Shown piece by piece: positions 26,846 to 36,204 of a stretch of 64,000 nucleotides of DNA. The translations under genes were made by a program, and so were the position numbers. Below the pieces are notes generated by a model. It was not told where the DNA came from. It ran no database searches and saw only the letters and a list, made by a program, of their open reading frames with translations. Each line of letters begins with the position of its first letter. Positions within the stretch are counted from its first letter, which is position 1. This stretch comes from Pseudoleptotrichia goodfellowii (GTDB lineage Bacteria; Fusobacteriota; Fusobacteriia; Fusobacteriales; Leptotrichiaceae), in NCBI RefSeq assembly GCF_007990505.1, contig NZ_AP019822.1, positions 434,001-498,000 of the forward strand, in the 5' to 3' direction.

Positions 26846-27577
26846 ATGCCTAATTATTATTATGACGGAAGTTTTGACGGATTACTCACGGTTATTTTTA
26901 AGGCATATAAAAACAGAAAAGAAGTGATAAGAGTAGTCGCCGAAACAGAACAGCTCACTTTCAGAACAGAGGATATACATGTTTTAACTGATCATTATGA
27001 AGCTCGACGTGTGGAAAGGACAATATGTAAAAGGCTTTCGGAAAATTTTTTCAAAAGTATACGTCTTTGTTTTTTATCCTTTGAAAACAATAAAGATACT
27101 GTAATAGCTAATACCGTTTATAAAGCATTGGATTCTGATGAAAAAATTATACATTCGGCAGATGAACATGCTTTTCTCATGAATAAATTTGTCAAAAGAG
27201 TTTTGAGAGAACGGCATAGATATCTCGGAGTTTTAAGATTCAGAGAAATGAAAGACGGAACATTGTTTTCAACAATCGAACCTAAAAATAATGTGTTACC
27301 GATCCTGCTTTCTCATTTTGAAAAAAGACTGGGAAAAGAAAAATTTGCTATTTTTGATAAAAAAAGAAAAATGATAGCTTATTATAATTCCGAAAAGTTT
27401 GAGCTGTTTTTTGTAAAAACACCTGAAATCGAATGGAGCGATGAAGAACAGGAATATTCTTCTCTCTGGTCGACTTTTCATAAAAGTATCTCTATAAAAG
27501 AACGGAAAAATAAAAAACTTCAGCAAAGTAATCTACCTAAATATTATTGGAAACATCTTGTGGAGGAAATGGGGTAA
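26846..27577 (+). CDS. TIGR03915-like putative DNA metabolism protein (DUF4130)
   Basis: A 243-residue protein that opens YYYDGSFDGLLTVIFKAYKNR, the family hallmark. FVKRVLRERHRYLGVLRFREM and LPILLSHFEKRLGKEKFAIFD follow, and the C-terminus is LPKYYWKHLVEEM. In many genomes it is fused to a uracil-DNA glycosylase domain; here it stands alone, 80 nt after the radical SAM gene. A joint DNA repair role is proposed but unproven. CAGGAGG precedes the ATG. Confidence 0.86.
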   Translation: MPNYYYDGSFDGLLTVIFKAYKNRKEVIRVVAETEQLTFRTEDIHVLTDHYEARRVERTICKRLSENFFKSIRLCFLSFENNKDTVIANTVYKALDSDEKIIHSADEHAFLMNKFVKRVLRERHRYLGVLRFREMKDGTLFSTIEPKNNVLPILLSHFEKRLGKEKFAIFDKKRKMIAYYNSEKFELFFVKTPEIEWSDEEQEYSSLWSTFHKSISIKERKNKKLQQSNLPKYYWKHLVEEMG

Positions 27578-27585
27578 ATCTTTAC

Positions 27586-27609
27586 CTACTTTTTTAAGAA
27601 AAAAAGTAG
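27586..27609 (+). terminator. Hairpin at the left edge of the intergenic element
   Basis: CTACTTTTTT pairs with AAAAAAAGTAG around a short loop (27586-27609). It follows the TIGR03915-like gene and could terminate it. Confidence 0.6.
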
Positions 27610-27618
27610 CAAAAAATA

Positions 27619-27760
27619 TTCGACTAAAATTTTACTAACTCAAAATAACTCACTTCGCTATAAAAACAACAAACTCGCTTCGGATTAAAAATCCTCGCTC
27701 AGACAGTTGTTTTTATAACGTTCCGTTTCGTATTTCTCGAAGTAAAATTTTAATGTCGAA
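27619..27760. repeat. Large palindromic intergenic element
   Basis: Nested inverted repeats about 142 bp long. The outer arms at 27619-27636 and 27741-27760 match except for a 2-nt bulge. The middle arms TATAAAAACAAC (27659-27670) and GTTGTTTTTATA (27706-27717) are perfect. The apex is GGATT-AAA-AATCC (27682-27694). No ORF. It looks like a MITE/REP-type intergenic repeat; only one copy is in this window. Confidence 0.65.
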
Positions 27761-27810
27761 GAAAAGAAAACATGTGTAATTGCAACATTCATATTTTATG
27801 ACGTAAAAAA

Positions 27811-27942
27811 TATTTTTTGAAAAAAGTTAAAAAAGTAAAAATGTGGTATAATATATAAAACAATATCCAAACGAGTATTTTTGAAAAAAGTTAAAAAAGG
27901 AAGGCGGAATGTGAAAACTTTTTTTGCTAAAGTTAAAAAAGT
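27811..27942 (+). promoter_or_regulatory. Promoter/operator region of the ROK-gal operon
   Basis: TATAAT at 27847-27852 sits among three copies of a TTTTTTG..AAAGTTAAAAAAG-type sequence. They end at 27835, 27899 and about 27941, with the first covering the -35 position. This arrangement suggests a repressor bound at several sites, most simply the ROK protein encoded next. Confidence 0.5.
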
Positions 27943-27976
27943 TGGGTATATTTAAAATGTGAAAAGGATGATTTCA

Positions 27977-29173
27977 ATGCAAAAAATAGAGAGCAAAAAA
28001 ATCAGGAAATTGAATACAACGGATTATTGGATTTTGGAAAAGGTAATGAAAGATTCCGAAGTTTCAAGAACGGATTTGGCAAAAGAAATGGAATTGACTT
28101 CGGCTGCAATTTCCAAAGCAATAAAAAAACTTATGTTGCAGGATATAATAATGGAACATGAAGTTTTGGAATCTACAGGGGGCAGACCGAGAAAATCGTT
28201 AATAGTCAATAAAGAGTATAAAAAAATTATCGGAGTAAATTTGGGAGTAGGCTTTATAAATATAGTTGTATCTCATTTAAACGGTGAAATTATACAAATA
28301 AGACAAAGAAAATTTGTGTATAAAACTCAGGAAAAAGTTCTTGATTTACTTTATGAAGGTATTTCAGATATGGTCGAAAAATTCGGAGAAGAATCAATCA
28401 TAGGAATAGGACTTGCAACTCACGGATTAGTAGACAGAAAAAAAGGAACAGTTATATTTTCGCCGCATTTCAAATGGAAAAAACTGGATATAAGAAGAGA
28501 GCTTGAAAGAAAGTTCAATCTCAAAGTAATCGTGGAAAATGACGTTAGAGCAATGCTTACAGCCGAACATATGTACGGGTGTGCAGGAAACATGAAAAAT
28601 TTTATGCTGCTTTATATTAGAAACGGCGTAGGTGCTGCAATATTTTTGAACGGCAGAATATTTGAAGGAAGCAATTATTCTGCAGGAGAAGTGGGACATT
28701 TTATAGTGAACGAAAAATCTACGATTCAATGCAGATGCGGTAAATTCGGATGTCTGGAAACGGAATATTCGGAGCAGGCTCTCATAAACAAAGTTATTTG
28801 GGAATTGGAAAAAAGGGACAGGAATGAATCTAAAGAAAAAATAACTATAGACAGGATATACAGTCGTTCCAAGCATAAGGAAGAACCTTATTATTCCATA
28901 GTGAAAGAGGCAGCTTACGAAACGGGAAAAGTAATCGGAAATATACTGAATATCCTTGATATTGATAATGTGGTAGTTGCAGGGGATATAATTATGACTG
29001 AAAAACTTTATATGAATAATTTCAGAAAAGGTGTAGACAGGATGATTTTGGAAGATTTTAATAAAAAAGTTAAAATCGTATCTTCGGCACTGGATGACAT
29101 GATAGGGATTTACGGAGCCATATCCCTTGTTACGAGTAATTTGTTTGTAGGAGAAAAACTGATGAAAGGGTAA
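27977..29173 (+). CDS. ROK-family transcriptional repressor
   Basis: About 398 residues. An N-terminal winged helix-turn-helix (about 15-75, SRTDLAKEMELTSAAISKAI) precedes a ROK domain with GIGLATHGLVD, NDVRAMLTAEHMYG, and the zinc motif CRCGKFGCLE. NagC/XylR-type ROK repressors release DNA on binding a sugar. Two in-frame starts lie upstream (GTG 27959, ATG 27968); AAAAGGATG spacing favours 27977. It heads the galactose operon, so galactose or a derivative is the likely effector. Confidence 0.88.
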   Translation: MQKIESKKIRKLNTTDYWILEKVMKDSEVSRTDLAKEMELTSAAISKAIKKLMLQDIIMEHEVLESTGGRPRKSLIVNKEYKKIIGVNLGVGFINIVVSHLNGEIIQIRQRKFVYKTQEKVLDLLYEGISDMVEKFGEESIIGIGLATHGLVDRKKGTVIFSPHFKWKKLDIRRELERKFNLKVIVENDVRAMLTAEHMYGCAGNMKNFMLLYIRNGVGAAIFLNGRIFEGSNYSAGEVGHFIVNEKSTIQCRCGKFGCLETEYSEQALINKVIWELEKRDRNESKEKITIDRIYSRSKHKEEPYYSIVKEAAYETGKVIGNILNILDIDNVVVAGDIIMTEKLYMNNFRKGVDRMILEDFNKKVKIVSSALDDMIGIYGAISLVTSNLFVGEKLMKG

Positions 29174-29220
29174 TATTAAGTTAAGGCAATAAAAAAAATA
29201 TTTTATAGAGGTGAAAAGGA

Positions 29221-30246
29221 ATGAAAAAGATTTTATTGGTTATGCTTGCAATGTTTATGCTGCTGGCATGTGGAGGAGAGAAAAAAGAAGAGGCAAAAGG
29301 AGGAGAACCGGCTAAAGACGGTAAAAAAATCAAAATCGGAGTTACCATTTACAAATATGATGATAACTTCATGGCTACATTGAGAAAAGACCTTGAAGCA
29401 TTTGCCAAAGAAGATGCAAATGTGGAATTGATTATGAACGATTCTCAAAACAATCAGGCTACACAAAACGAGCAGGTAGATACAATGATAGCAAAAGGTG
29501 TGGACGTACTTGCAATAAACCTTGTAGACCCTGCAGCAGGACAGACAATAGTTGATAAAGCAAAAGCTGCAAATTTACCTGTTGTATTCTTTAATAAAGA
29601 TCCGGGAGAAGCAACATTGAGCAGCTACGACAAAGCATACTATGTAGGAACTAAACCTGAAGAATCAGGAATAATTCAGGGACAATTAATCGAGAAAAAC
29701 TGGAAAGCAGATGCTAAAGAAGATTTAAACGGTGACGGAGTTATCCAATATGTGTTATTAAAAGGAGAACCGGGACACCCTGATGCAGAAGCAAGAACAA
29801 CTTTCGTAATTAAAGAATTAAACGATAAAGGAATCAAAACTGAAAAACTTCAGGAAGACACAGGAATGTGGGATGCAGCTCAGGCTAAAGATAAAATGGA
29901 TGCATGGTTGTCAGGACCTAACGCTTCAAAAATAGAAGTAGTTATTTCAAACAATGACGGAATGGCATTGGGAGCATTGGAAGCATTAAAAGCTCATCAA
30001 AAAAATCTTCCTGTATACGGAGTTGATGCGTTAGCGGAAGCATTGACATTAATAGAATCAGGAGAATTAAAAGGAACTGTATTGAATGACGGTAAAAATC
30101 AGGCGAAAGCAGTATTGGAATTGGCAAGAAACTTAGGAAACGGAAAAGAACCTCTTGACGGTACTTCATGGAAATTTGAAGGGAAATCTGTAAGAGTTCC
30201 TTATATAGGTGTAGATAAAGATAACTTGGCAGAATTCAAAAAATAA
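29221..30246 (+). CDS. mglB: Galactose/methyl galactoside-binding lipoprotein
   Basis: A 341-residue substrate-binding protein of an ABC sugar importer. Lipoprotein signal with [13 protein letters not shown]. The mature part has [43 protein letters not shown] in part, [23 protein letters not shown], and [12 protein letters not shown], all matching MglB, including the calcium-loop region ([11 protein letters not shown]). It delivers galactose or glucose to MglA/MglC. An attenuator-like hairpin follows it. GAGGTG(A)AAAGG precedes the ATG. Confidence 0.95.
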   Translation: MKKILLVMLAMFMLLACGGEKKEEAKGGEPAKDGKKIKIGVTIYKYDDNFMATLRKDLEAFAKEDANVELIMNDSQNNQATQNEQVDTMIAKGVDVLAINLVDPAAGQTIVDKAKAANLPVVFFNKDPGEATLSSYDKAYYVGTKPEESGIIQGQLIEKNWKADAKEDLNGDGVIQYVLLKGEPGHPDAEARTTFVIKELNDKGIKTEKLQEDTGMWDAAQAKDKMDAWLSGPNASKIEVVISNNDGMALGALEALKAHQKNLPVYGVDALAEALTLIESGELKGTVLNDGKNQAKAVLELARNLGNGKEPLDGTSWKFEGKSVRVPYIGVDKDNLAEFKK

Positions 30247-30267
30247 TTTTTAAATATTAAATTAAAC

Positions 30268-30314
30268 GGATACCGCTTATAAGATTTTTCCGAACTTATT
30301 CGCGGTACCTTTTT
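30268..30314 (+). terminator. Intra-operon attenuator between mglB and mglA
   Basis: TACCGC (30271-30276) with flanking GG pairs with GCGGTA-CC (30302-30309), followed by TTTTT (30310-30314). This would let more mglB than mglA/C mRNA accumulate, matching the need for excess binding protein. Confidence 0.65.
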
Positions 30315-30330
30315 AAAAAAGAGGTGAAAA

Positions 30331-31845
30331 ATGGAAAATTCCGATAAAAAACATGAATATGTTTTGCGAATGGAAGGTATCAGTAAAGAATTTCCCGGGG
30401 TAAAAGCACTGGATAACGTTAATTTGAGAATAAGACCTAACAGCGTACATGCACTTATGGGGGAAAACGGTGCAGGGAAATCTACTTTGATGAAATGTCT
30501 TTTCGGTATATATAAGAAAAATGCAGGAGAAATATATCTGGAAGATAAAAAAATAGAGTTTAAAAATTCCAAAGAAGCCTTGGAAAAAGGAGTTTCCATG
30601 GTGCATCAGGAGCTGAATCAGGTTATTCAAAGAAATGTAATGGATAACATATGGCTCGGAAGATACCCGAAAAAGGGCTTGTTCATAGATGAAGAAAAAA
30701 TGTATAAAGATACGAAAGAAATATTTGAAAGACTGGAAATAAAAATAGATCCGAGAACGAAAGTAAGCAATCTTTCAGTGTCCCAAATGCAAATGCTGGA
30801 AATTGCCAAAGCGGTTTCTTATGATTCAAAAGTATTGATATTGGACGAACCTACATCTTCGTTGACTGAAAATGAAGTAAAACATCTGTTTCACATAATA
30901 AAAAAATTACAGGGAAGCGGAATCGGGATAGTATATATTTCACACAAAATGGAAGAAATTACTGAAATTTGTGATGAAATAACAATATTAAGAGACGGAC
31001 AGTGGGTTACAACTGAAAAAGTAAAAGATTTGACTACCGATCAGATTATAAATCTCATGGTCGGAAGGGATTTGACAAACAGATTCCCTGATAAGACAAA
31101 TAAACCGTCAGATGTCATTATGGAAGTGGAAAATCTGACTGCTAAAAGAAAAAATTCTATCGAAGATGTTTCTTTTACTCTTCATAAAGGAGAAATACTT
31201 GGAATTGCAGGACTTGTAGGGTCTAAAAGAACGGATATTGTAGAAACGATATTCGGTGTAATGGAAAGAAAGTCGGGAACAATAAAAATACACGGAAAGA
31301 CTGTAAATATAAGAAATCCTAAAGAAGCGACAGCAAACGGACTTGCACTCATTACAGAAGAAAGACGTTCTACGGGAATATTTTCAATGTTGGACATAAA
31401 ATTCAATTCAATTATTTCCAATACGAGAAATTATAAATCTAAAATAGGGCTGTTGAATGATAAAAGAATACAGAAAGACACAGGATGGGTTATAGAAAGT
31501 ATGAGAGTAAAAACTCCTTCTCAAAGAACTCACATAGGAAGTCTGTCGGGAGGAAATCAGCAGAAAGTCATAATAGGAAGATGGCTTTTGACAGAACCTG
31601 AAATACTTCTGATGGATGAGCCTACAAGGGGAATAGATGTAGGAGCAAAATTTGAAATTTATCAGTTAATGGTAAATCTTGCAAAAAAAGATAAAGGAAT
31701 TATAATGATTTCATCGGAAATGCCTGAGTTACTGGGAGTTACCGACAGAATACTGGTTATGAGTAACGGTAAAGTTGCCGGAATAGTAAAAACATCGGAA
31801 ACTACTCAGGAAGAAATATTAAAATTAACGGCTAAGTATCTATAG
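30331..31845 (+). CDS. mglA: Galactose/methyl galactoside ABC transporter ATP-binding protein
   Basis: A 504-residue double ATPase. First cassette: Walker [15 protein letters not shown], signature [15 protein letters not shown], Walker [10 protein letters not shown]. Second cassette: [14 protein letters not shown]-like loop, signature [16 protein letters not shown], Walker [14 protein letters not shown]. The second Walker A is degenerate, as usual in this family. Powers import through MglC. AAAGAGG precedes the ATG; mglC starts 8 nt after its stop. Confidence 0.95.
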   Translation: MENSDKKHEYVLRMEGISKEFPGVKALDNVNLRIRPNSVHALMGENGAGKSTLMKCLFGIYKKNAGEIYLEDKKIEFKNSKEALEKGVSMVHQELNQVIQRNVMDNIWLGRYPKKGLFIDEEKMYKDTKEIFERLEIKIDPRTKVSNLSVSQMQMLEIAKAVSYDSKVLILDEPTSSLTENEVKHLFHIIKKLQGSGIGIVYISHKMEEITEICDEITILRDGQWVTTEKVKDLTTDQIINLMVGRDLTNRFPDKTNKPSDVIMEVENLTAKRKNSIEDVSFTLHKGEILGIAGLVGSKRTDIVETIFGVMERKSGTIKIHGKTVNIRNPKEATANGLALITEERRSTGIFSMLDIKFNSIISNTRNYKSKIGLLNDKRIQKDTGWVIESMRVKTPSQRTHIGSLSGGNQQKVIIGRWLLTEPEILLMDEPTRGIDVGAKFEIYQLMVNLAKKDKGIIMISSEMPELLGVTDRILVMSNGKVAGIVKTSETTQEEILKLTAKYL

Positions 31846-31853
31846 GAGGAAAA

Positions 31854-32882
31854 ATGGCGGAAAGAATGGATAAAGGCGTAAAGTCTTTTGATTTAAAAGA
31901 ACTGATATTAAACGGAGGAATATATTTTGTGTTGATTTTATTACTGATATTGATAGTAATAAAAGATCCTACGTTTCTCAGATTAATAAATATACAGAAT
32001 ATTCTTACTCAATCATCAGTCAGAATAATAATAGCATTGGGAGTTGCAGGAATTATAGTTACTCAGGGAACAGATCTGTCAGTAGGTAGACAGGTCGGTA
32101 TGGCGGCTTTACTTTCGGCAACATTATTACAGGCAGTAACTAATCCGAATAAAGTATTTAAAACACTTGGAGTTTTACCTATACCTGTAGTTATTCTTAT
32201 AATAGTTGTTTTAGGAGCGATTTTCGGACTTGTAAACGGACTGATTGTAGCGAAACTGGATGTAGTGCCTTTCGTTACAACTATGGGAACAATGGTTATC
32301 GTTTACGGTATAAACTCATTGTATTTTGATTATGTGGGAGCATCTCCCGTAGCAGGATTTGACAAGAGATACTCTGAAGTAGCACAGGGAGCATTATTTC
32401 AATTCGGTCAGTTAAGACTGTCATATCTGATTATATATGCAGTAATAGCGATAGTATTTATGTGGATATTGTGGAATAAAACAGTATTCGGGAAAAATCT
32501 GTTTGCAGTGGGAGGAAATCCCGAAGCTGCAAGAGTATCGGGAGTAAATGTGGCGAAAACACTTATACTTGTATATGTTCTTTCGGGAATTATGTATGCA
32601 CTTGGAGGATTTCTGGAAGCTGCACGTATAGGGTCGGCTACAAATAACTTGGGATTCATGTACGAAATGGATGCCATTGCAGCCTGCGTCGTTGGAGGAG
32701 TGTCCTTTAACGGAGGAGTAGGAAAAATCTCGGGAGTAGTTGCGGGAGTTATAATATTTACACTTATTAACTACGGATTGACATATATAAGTGTCAGCCC
32801 TTACTGGCAATACATCATAAAAGGTATAATAATAATAACTGCAGTTGCAATAGACGTATTAAAATACAGAAAAAATAAATAA
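31854..32882 (+). CDS. mglC: Galactose/methyl galactoside ABC transporter permease
   Basis: A 342-residue BPD-transporter-2 family membrane protein with about 8-10 helices. Diagnostic: GTDLSVGRQVGMAALLSATL, PFVTTMGTMVIVYGINSLYFD, and GGNPEAARVSGVNVAKTLILVY followed by the EAARIGSATNNLG loop. Forms the channel with MglA and MglB. AGGAGG precedes the ATG. Confidence 0.95.
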   Translation: MAERMDKGVKSFDLKELILNGGIYFVLILLLILIVIKDPTFLRLINIQNILTQSSVRIIIALGVAGIIVTQGTDLSVGRQVGMAALLSATLLQAVTNPNKVFKTLGVLPIPVVILIIVVLGAIFGLVNGLIVAKLDVVPFVTTMGTMVIVYGINSLYFDYVGASPVAGFDKRYSEVAQGALFQFGQLRLSYLIIYAVIAIVFMWILWNKTVFGKNLFAVGGNPEAARVSGVNVAKTLILVYVLSGIMYALGGFLEAARIGSATNNLGFMYEMDAIAACVVGGVSFNGGVGKISGVVAGVIIFTLINYGLTYISVSPYWQYIIKGIIIITAVAIDVLKYRKNK

Positions 32883-32940
32883 GACAGAATGTCTCAAGGG
32901 GAATTTAAAAGAGTATATTAATTTTTCAGGAGGATAAAAA

Positions 32941-34098
32941 ATGTTGAATTTAAAAGAAAAATTTTTTGAAGTGTTCGGAGAAAATTCGGAAAAAGAATTT
33001 TTTTCTCCGGGAAGAGTGAATCTTATAGGAGAGCATACTGATTATAACGGAGGTAATGTATTTCCGTGTGCCATAGACAGAGGTACTTATGCCCTTATAA
33101 AGACAAGAAATGACAACAGGTTCAGAATGTACTCGGAAAACTTTGAAAAAATAGGAATAATTGAATTTAGTCTGGATAAACTTGAAAATGAAAAAGCACA
33201 CGACTGGGCAAATTATCCTAAGGGCGTAATAAAAATGTTTATAGATGCGGGATATAAGATAGACAAGGGCTTTGATATACTCTTTTACGGCAACATTCCC
33301 AACGGAGCGGGACTTTCGTCATCGGCTTCCATTGAGATATTGACAGCGGTAATATTGAAAAATATGTTCGGCTTGAATATTGATATGATAGAAATGGTAA
33401 AACTGGGACAAAAAACGGAAAATCTGTTTATCGGAGTAAATTCTGGAATAATGGATCAGTTTGCCGTAGGAATGGGTAAAAAGGACCATGCAGTTCTACT
33501 TGACTGTAATACATTAAAATATGAATATGTTCCTGTAATACTGAAAAATGAAGTGATAGTAATATCCAATACAAATAAAAGAAGAGGACTTGCAGATTCA
33601 AAATATAATGAAAGACGTGGAGAATGTGAAACTGCGTTGAAAGATTTACAGGAAAAACTTAAAATAAAAGCATTGGGAGAATTATCCATAGAGGAGTTTG
33701 AAGAAAATAAAGATTTAATAAAAAATGAAATAAACAGAAAAAGGGCAAAACATGCAGTTTACGAAAATCAGAGAACGATAAAAGCACAAAAAGAATTATC
33801 GGCAGGGAATTTGGAAGAATTCGGAAAACTGATGAATCAGTCACATGAGTCTTTGAGAGATGATTACGAAGTTACCGGGAAAGAACTGGATACTTTAACG
33901 GAACTCGCTTGGAAACAGAACGGAGTAATAGGCTCGAGAATGACAGGAGCGGGTTTTGGAGGCTGCACTGTAAGCATTGTAAAAAAAGATAAAGTAGACG
34001 AATTTATAAAAAATGTAGGCAAAGGTTATAAAGAAAAAATAGGTTATGATGCTGATTTTTATATTGTGGAAGTAAGTGAAGGACCGAGAGAGTTATGA
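32941..34098 (+). CDS. galK: Galactokinase
   Basis: A 385-residue GHMP kinase making galactose 1-phosphate. Galactokinase signature [19 protein letters not shown] near residues 23-42, the ATP loop [11 protein letters not shown] (about 122), a catalytic Asp in [12 protein letters not shown], and [12 protein letters not shown] near the C-terminus. AGGAGG precedes the ATG. Overlaps galM by 4 nt (ATGA). Confidence 0.96.
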   Translation: MLNLKEKFFEVFGENSEKEFFSPGRVNLIGEHTDYNGGNVFPCAIDRGTYALIKTRNDNRFRMYSENFEKIGIIEFSLDKLENEKAHDWANYPKGVIKMFIDAGYKIDKGFDILFYGNIPNGAGLSSSASIEILTAVILKNMFGLNIDMIEMVKLGQKTENLFIGVNSGIMDQFAVGMGKKDHAVLLDCNTLKYEYVPVILKNEVIVISNTNKRRGLADSKYNERRGECETALKDLQEKLKIKALGELSIEEFEENKDLIKNEINRKRAKHAVYENQRTIKAQKELSAGNLEEFGKLMNQSHESLRDDYEVTGKELDTLTELAWKQNGVIGSRMTGAGFGGCTVSIVKKDKVDEFIKNVGKGYKEKIGYDADFYIVEVSEGPREL

Positions 34099-35147
34099 TT
34101 AATATAGAAAAAAAAGAATTCGGAATGTATAAGGGAGAAAAAGTATATAAATATGAACTGAAAGGTGAAAACGGATTTCAGGTAAACATTTTAAATTTAG
34201 GCGGCATTATAACCGAAATATTTGTGAAGAATAAAGAAGAAAAAGTTAAAAATGTAGTGTTAGGTTACGACAATATTGAAAAATATATTGACAATAAGGC
34301 TTATCCAGGATCGGTAATAGGAAGAACAGCAGGAAGAACTGCAAATGCATCTTTTTACATAGACGGGACAGAGTATAAACTGGATAAAAACAGTGGGAAA
34401 AATTCCATACATGGAGGAAATCAAGGATTTCATACGAAAATATTCAATGTGAAAGAACTGGAAAACGGGATAGAGCTTTCTTATACAAGTCCTGACGGCG
34501 AAGAAGGATATCCCGGAAATCTAGAATTTAAAATTTTCTATTTATTGGACAAAAATCGTCTGACATTAAAATATGAGGCGATTTCTGACAAAAAAACATA
34601 TGTTAATCCGACAAATCATTCGTATTTTAATTTGGCAGGAAATACTGAAAGAAATGGAGACGAGCAGATCTTGAAAATAGAAGCTGATAATGTGTGCGAA
34701 CTTGCCGATGATTCAGTTCCTACAGGGAGATTTATCAATGTTGAAAATACTGCATTTGATTTAAGAAAAGGAATTGTTATAAAAAAAGGTATAGAAAAAG
34801 GGCATTCTCAGTTTGAAATAACAAGGGCTTACGACCATCCTTTTGTTTTGAACAGTGTAGAAAAGGGAAAACCTCAAATCACACTTTTCTCCGAATACAG
34901 CGGAATAGAAATGAAAGTTTATACTACTGAAAATACAGCGGTTGTATATACGGGAAATTACCTCGATGATATGCCGTTATTTACAGGAGAAAATGACGGA
35001 AATAAAAATAACCGTTATTTGGGAGTAGCCATAGAAACACAGGATTTTCCTAACGGAATAAATGAAAAAAACTTTAAAACAAGTCCTCTTAATCCAGGGG
35101 AAAAGTATCACAGTAAAACAGTATATGAATTTAATGTTGCTCGATAA
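34095..35147 (+). CDS. galM: Aldose 1-epimerase (galactose mutarotase)
   Basis: A 350-residue GalM-family enzyme interconverting beta- and alpha-galactose. Seen: the substrate Arg in [22 protein letters not shown] with His, [12 protein letters not shown] with the catalytic His, and the catalytic Glu in [12 protein letters not shown]. Coupled to galK through the ATGA overlap. Confidence 0.95.
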   Translation: MINIEKKEFGMYKGEKVYKYELKGENGFQVNILNLGGIITEIFVKNKEEKVKNVVLGYDNIEKYIDNKAYPGSVIGRTAGRTANASFYIDGTEYKLDKNSGKNSIHGGNQGFHTKIFNVKELENGIELSYTSPDGEEGYPGNLEFKIFYLLDKNRLTLKYEAISDKKTYVNPTNHSYFNLAGNTERNGDEQILKIEADNVCELADDSVPTGRFINVENTAFDLRKGIVIKKGIEKGHSQFEITRAYDHPFVLNSVEKGKPQITLFSEYSGIEMKVYTTENTAVVYTGNYLDDMPLFTGENDGNKNNRYLGVAIETQDFPNGINEKNFKTSPLNPGEKYHSKTVYEFNVAR

Positions 35148-35210
35148 ATAGAAAACAAAGAAAGAAATGTTAAATTTTAAGATATTGAAATAGAGAAAGG
35201 AGCAGATAAA

Positions 35211-36188
35211 ATGAATATATTGGTAATAGGAGGAGCGGGTTATATAGGTTCTCACACGGTAAATCTTCTGAAAAAGAGCGAATACAATCCAATAATTTAC
35301 GATAATCTGTCAAAAGGATACGAACAGGTAGCAGAAATATTGGGAGTAAAACTTATAAAAGGAGATTTGGGAGATAGGGAAAAACTCAAAGAAGTTTTTG
35401 AAAAAGAAAAAATAGATGCGGTTATGCACTTTGCGGCTTTTATAGAAGTCGGAGAATCTGTGCAGAAACCTTCGGAATATTACGATAATAATGTAGCAAA
35501 GGTTCTAAAACTGCTCGATCAAATGGTCGAATCGGGAGTGAAGAAATTTATATTCAGTTCCACTGCAGCAACTTTCGGAGAGCCTAAAAAAGAAAAAATA
35601 GATGAAACGCATATTCAGTTACCGATAAATCCTTACGGAAAAACGAAACTGACAGTGGAAAAAATACTTGAAGACTACGATACTGCTTACGGTCTGAAAA
35701 GTACGGTGCTGAGATATTTTAATGCGAGCGGATCTGACAAAGACGGGCTTATAGGAGAAAGTCATATCCCCGAAACTCATTTGATACCGTTAATATTACA
35801 GGCTGCAAGCGGTAAAAGGGAAAGTATAAAAATATTCGGAAACGACTATAATACAAAAGACGGTACTTGTATAAGGGATTTTGTCCATGTGTATGACTTG
35901 GGAAAAGCTCATATTTTAGGAATGGAGAAAATGTTTAAAGAAAACAGAAGTTTAAACTATAATCTCGGAAGCGGAGAAGGCTATAGCGTAAAAGAAGTTA
36001 TAGAAAAAGTCAAGGAAGTTACAGGAAAAGATTTTAAAGTCGATGAAGTGGAAAAAAGAGCAGGGGATCCTGCAGTTTTGGTAGCCGACTCGACAAAAGC
36101 CGAAAAAGAACTGAACTGGAAACCTGAATACGATCTCGAAGAAATTATAAAATCGGCTTGGAAATGGGAAATGAACAGAAAATATTAA
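35211..36188 (+). CDS. galE: UDP-glucose 4-epimerase
   Basis: A 325-residue short-chain dehydrogenase family enzyme with NAD+. GGAGYIGSHTVNLL at the N-terminus, HFAAFIEVGESV, the catalytic Ser/Thr in FSSTAATFGEP and the YxxxK in YGKTKLTVEKIL. It closes the Leloir cycle by recycling UDP-galactose. GAAAGGAG precedes the ATG. Confidence 0.96.
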   Translation: MNILVIGGAGYIGSHTVNLLKKSEYNPIIYDNLSKGYEQVAEILGVKLIKGDLGDREKLKEVFEKEKIDAVMHFAAFIEVGESVQKPSEYYDNNVAKVLKLLDQMVESGVKKFIFSSTAATFGEPKKEKIDETHIQLPINPYGKTKLTVEKILEDYDTAYGLKSTVLRYFNASGSDKDGLIGESHIPETHLIPLILQAASGKRESIKIFGNDYNTKDGTCIRDFVHVYDLGKAHILGMEKMFKENRSLNYNLGSGEGYSVKEVIEKVKEVTGKDFKVDEVEKRAGDPAVLVADSTKAEKELNWKPEYDLEEIIKSAWKWEMNRKY

Positions 36189-36204
36189 ATCGGATGTGAA
36201 AAGT

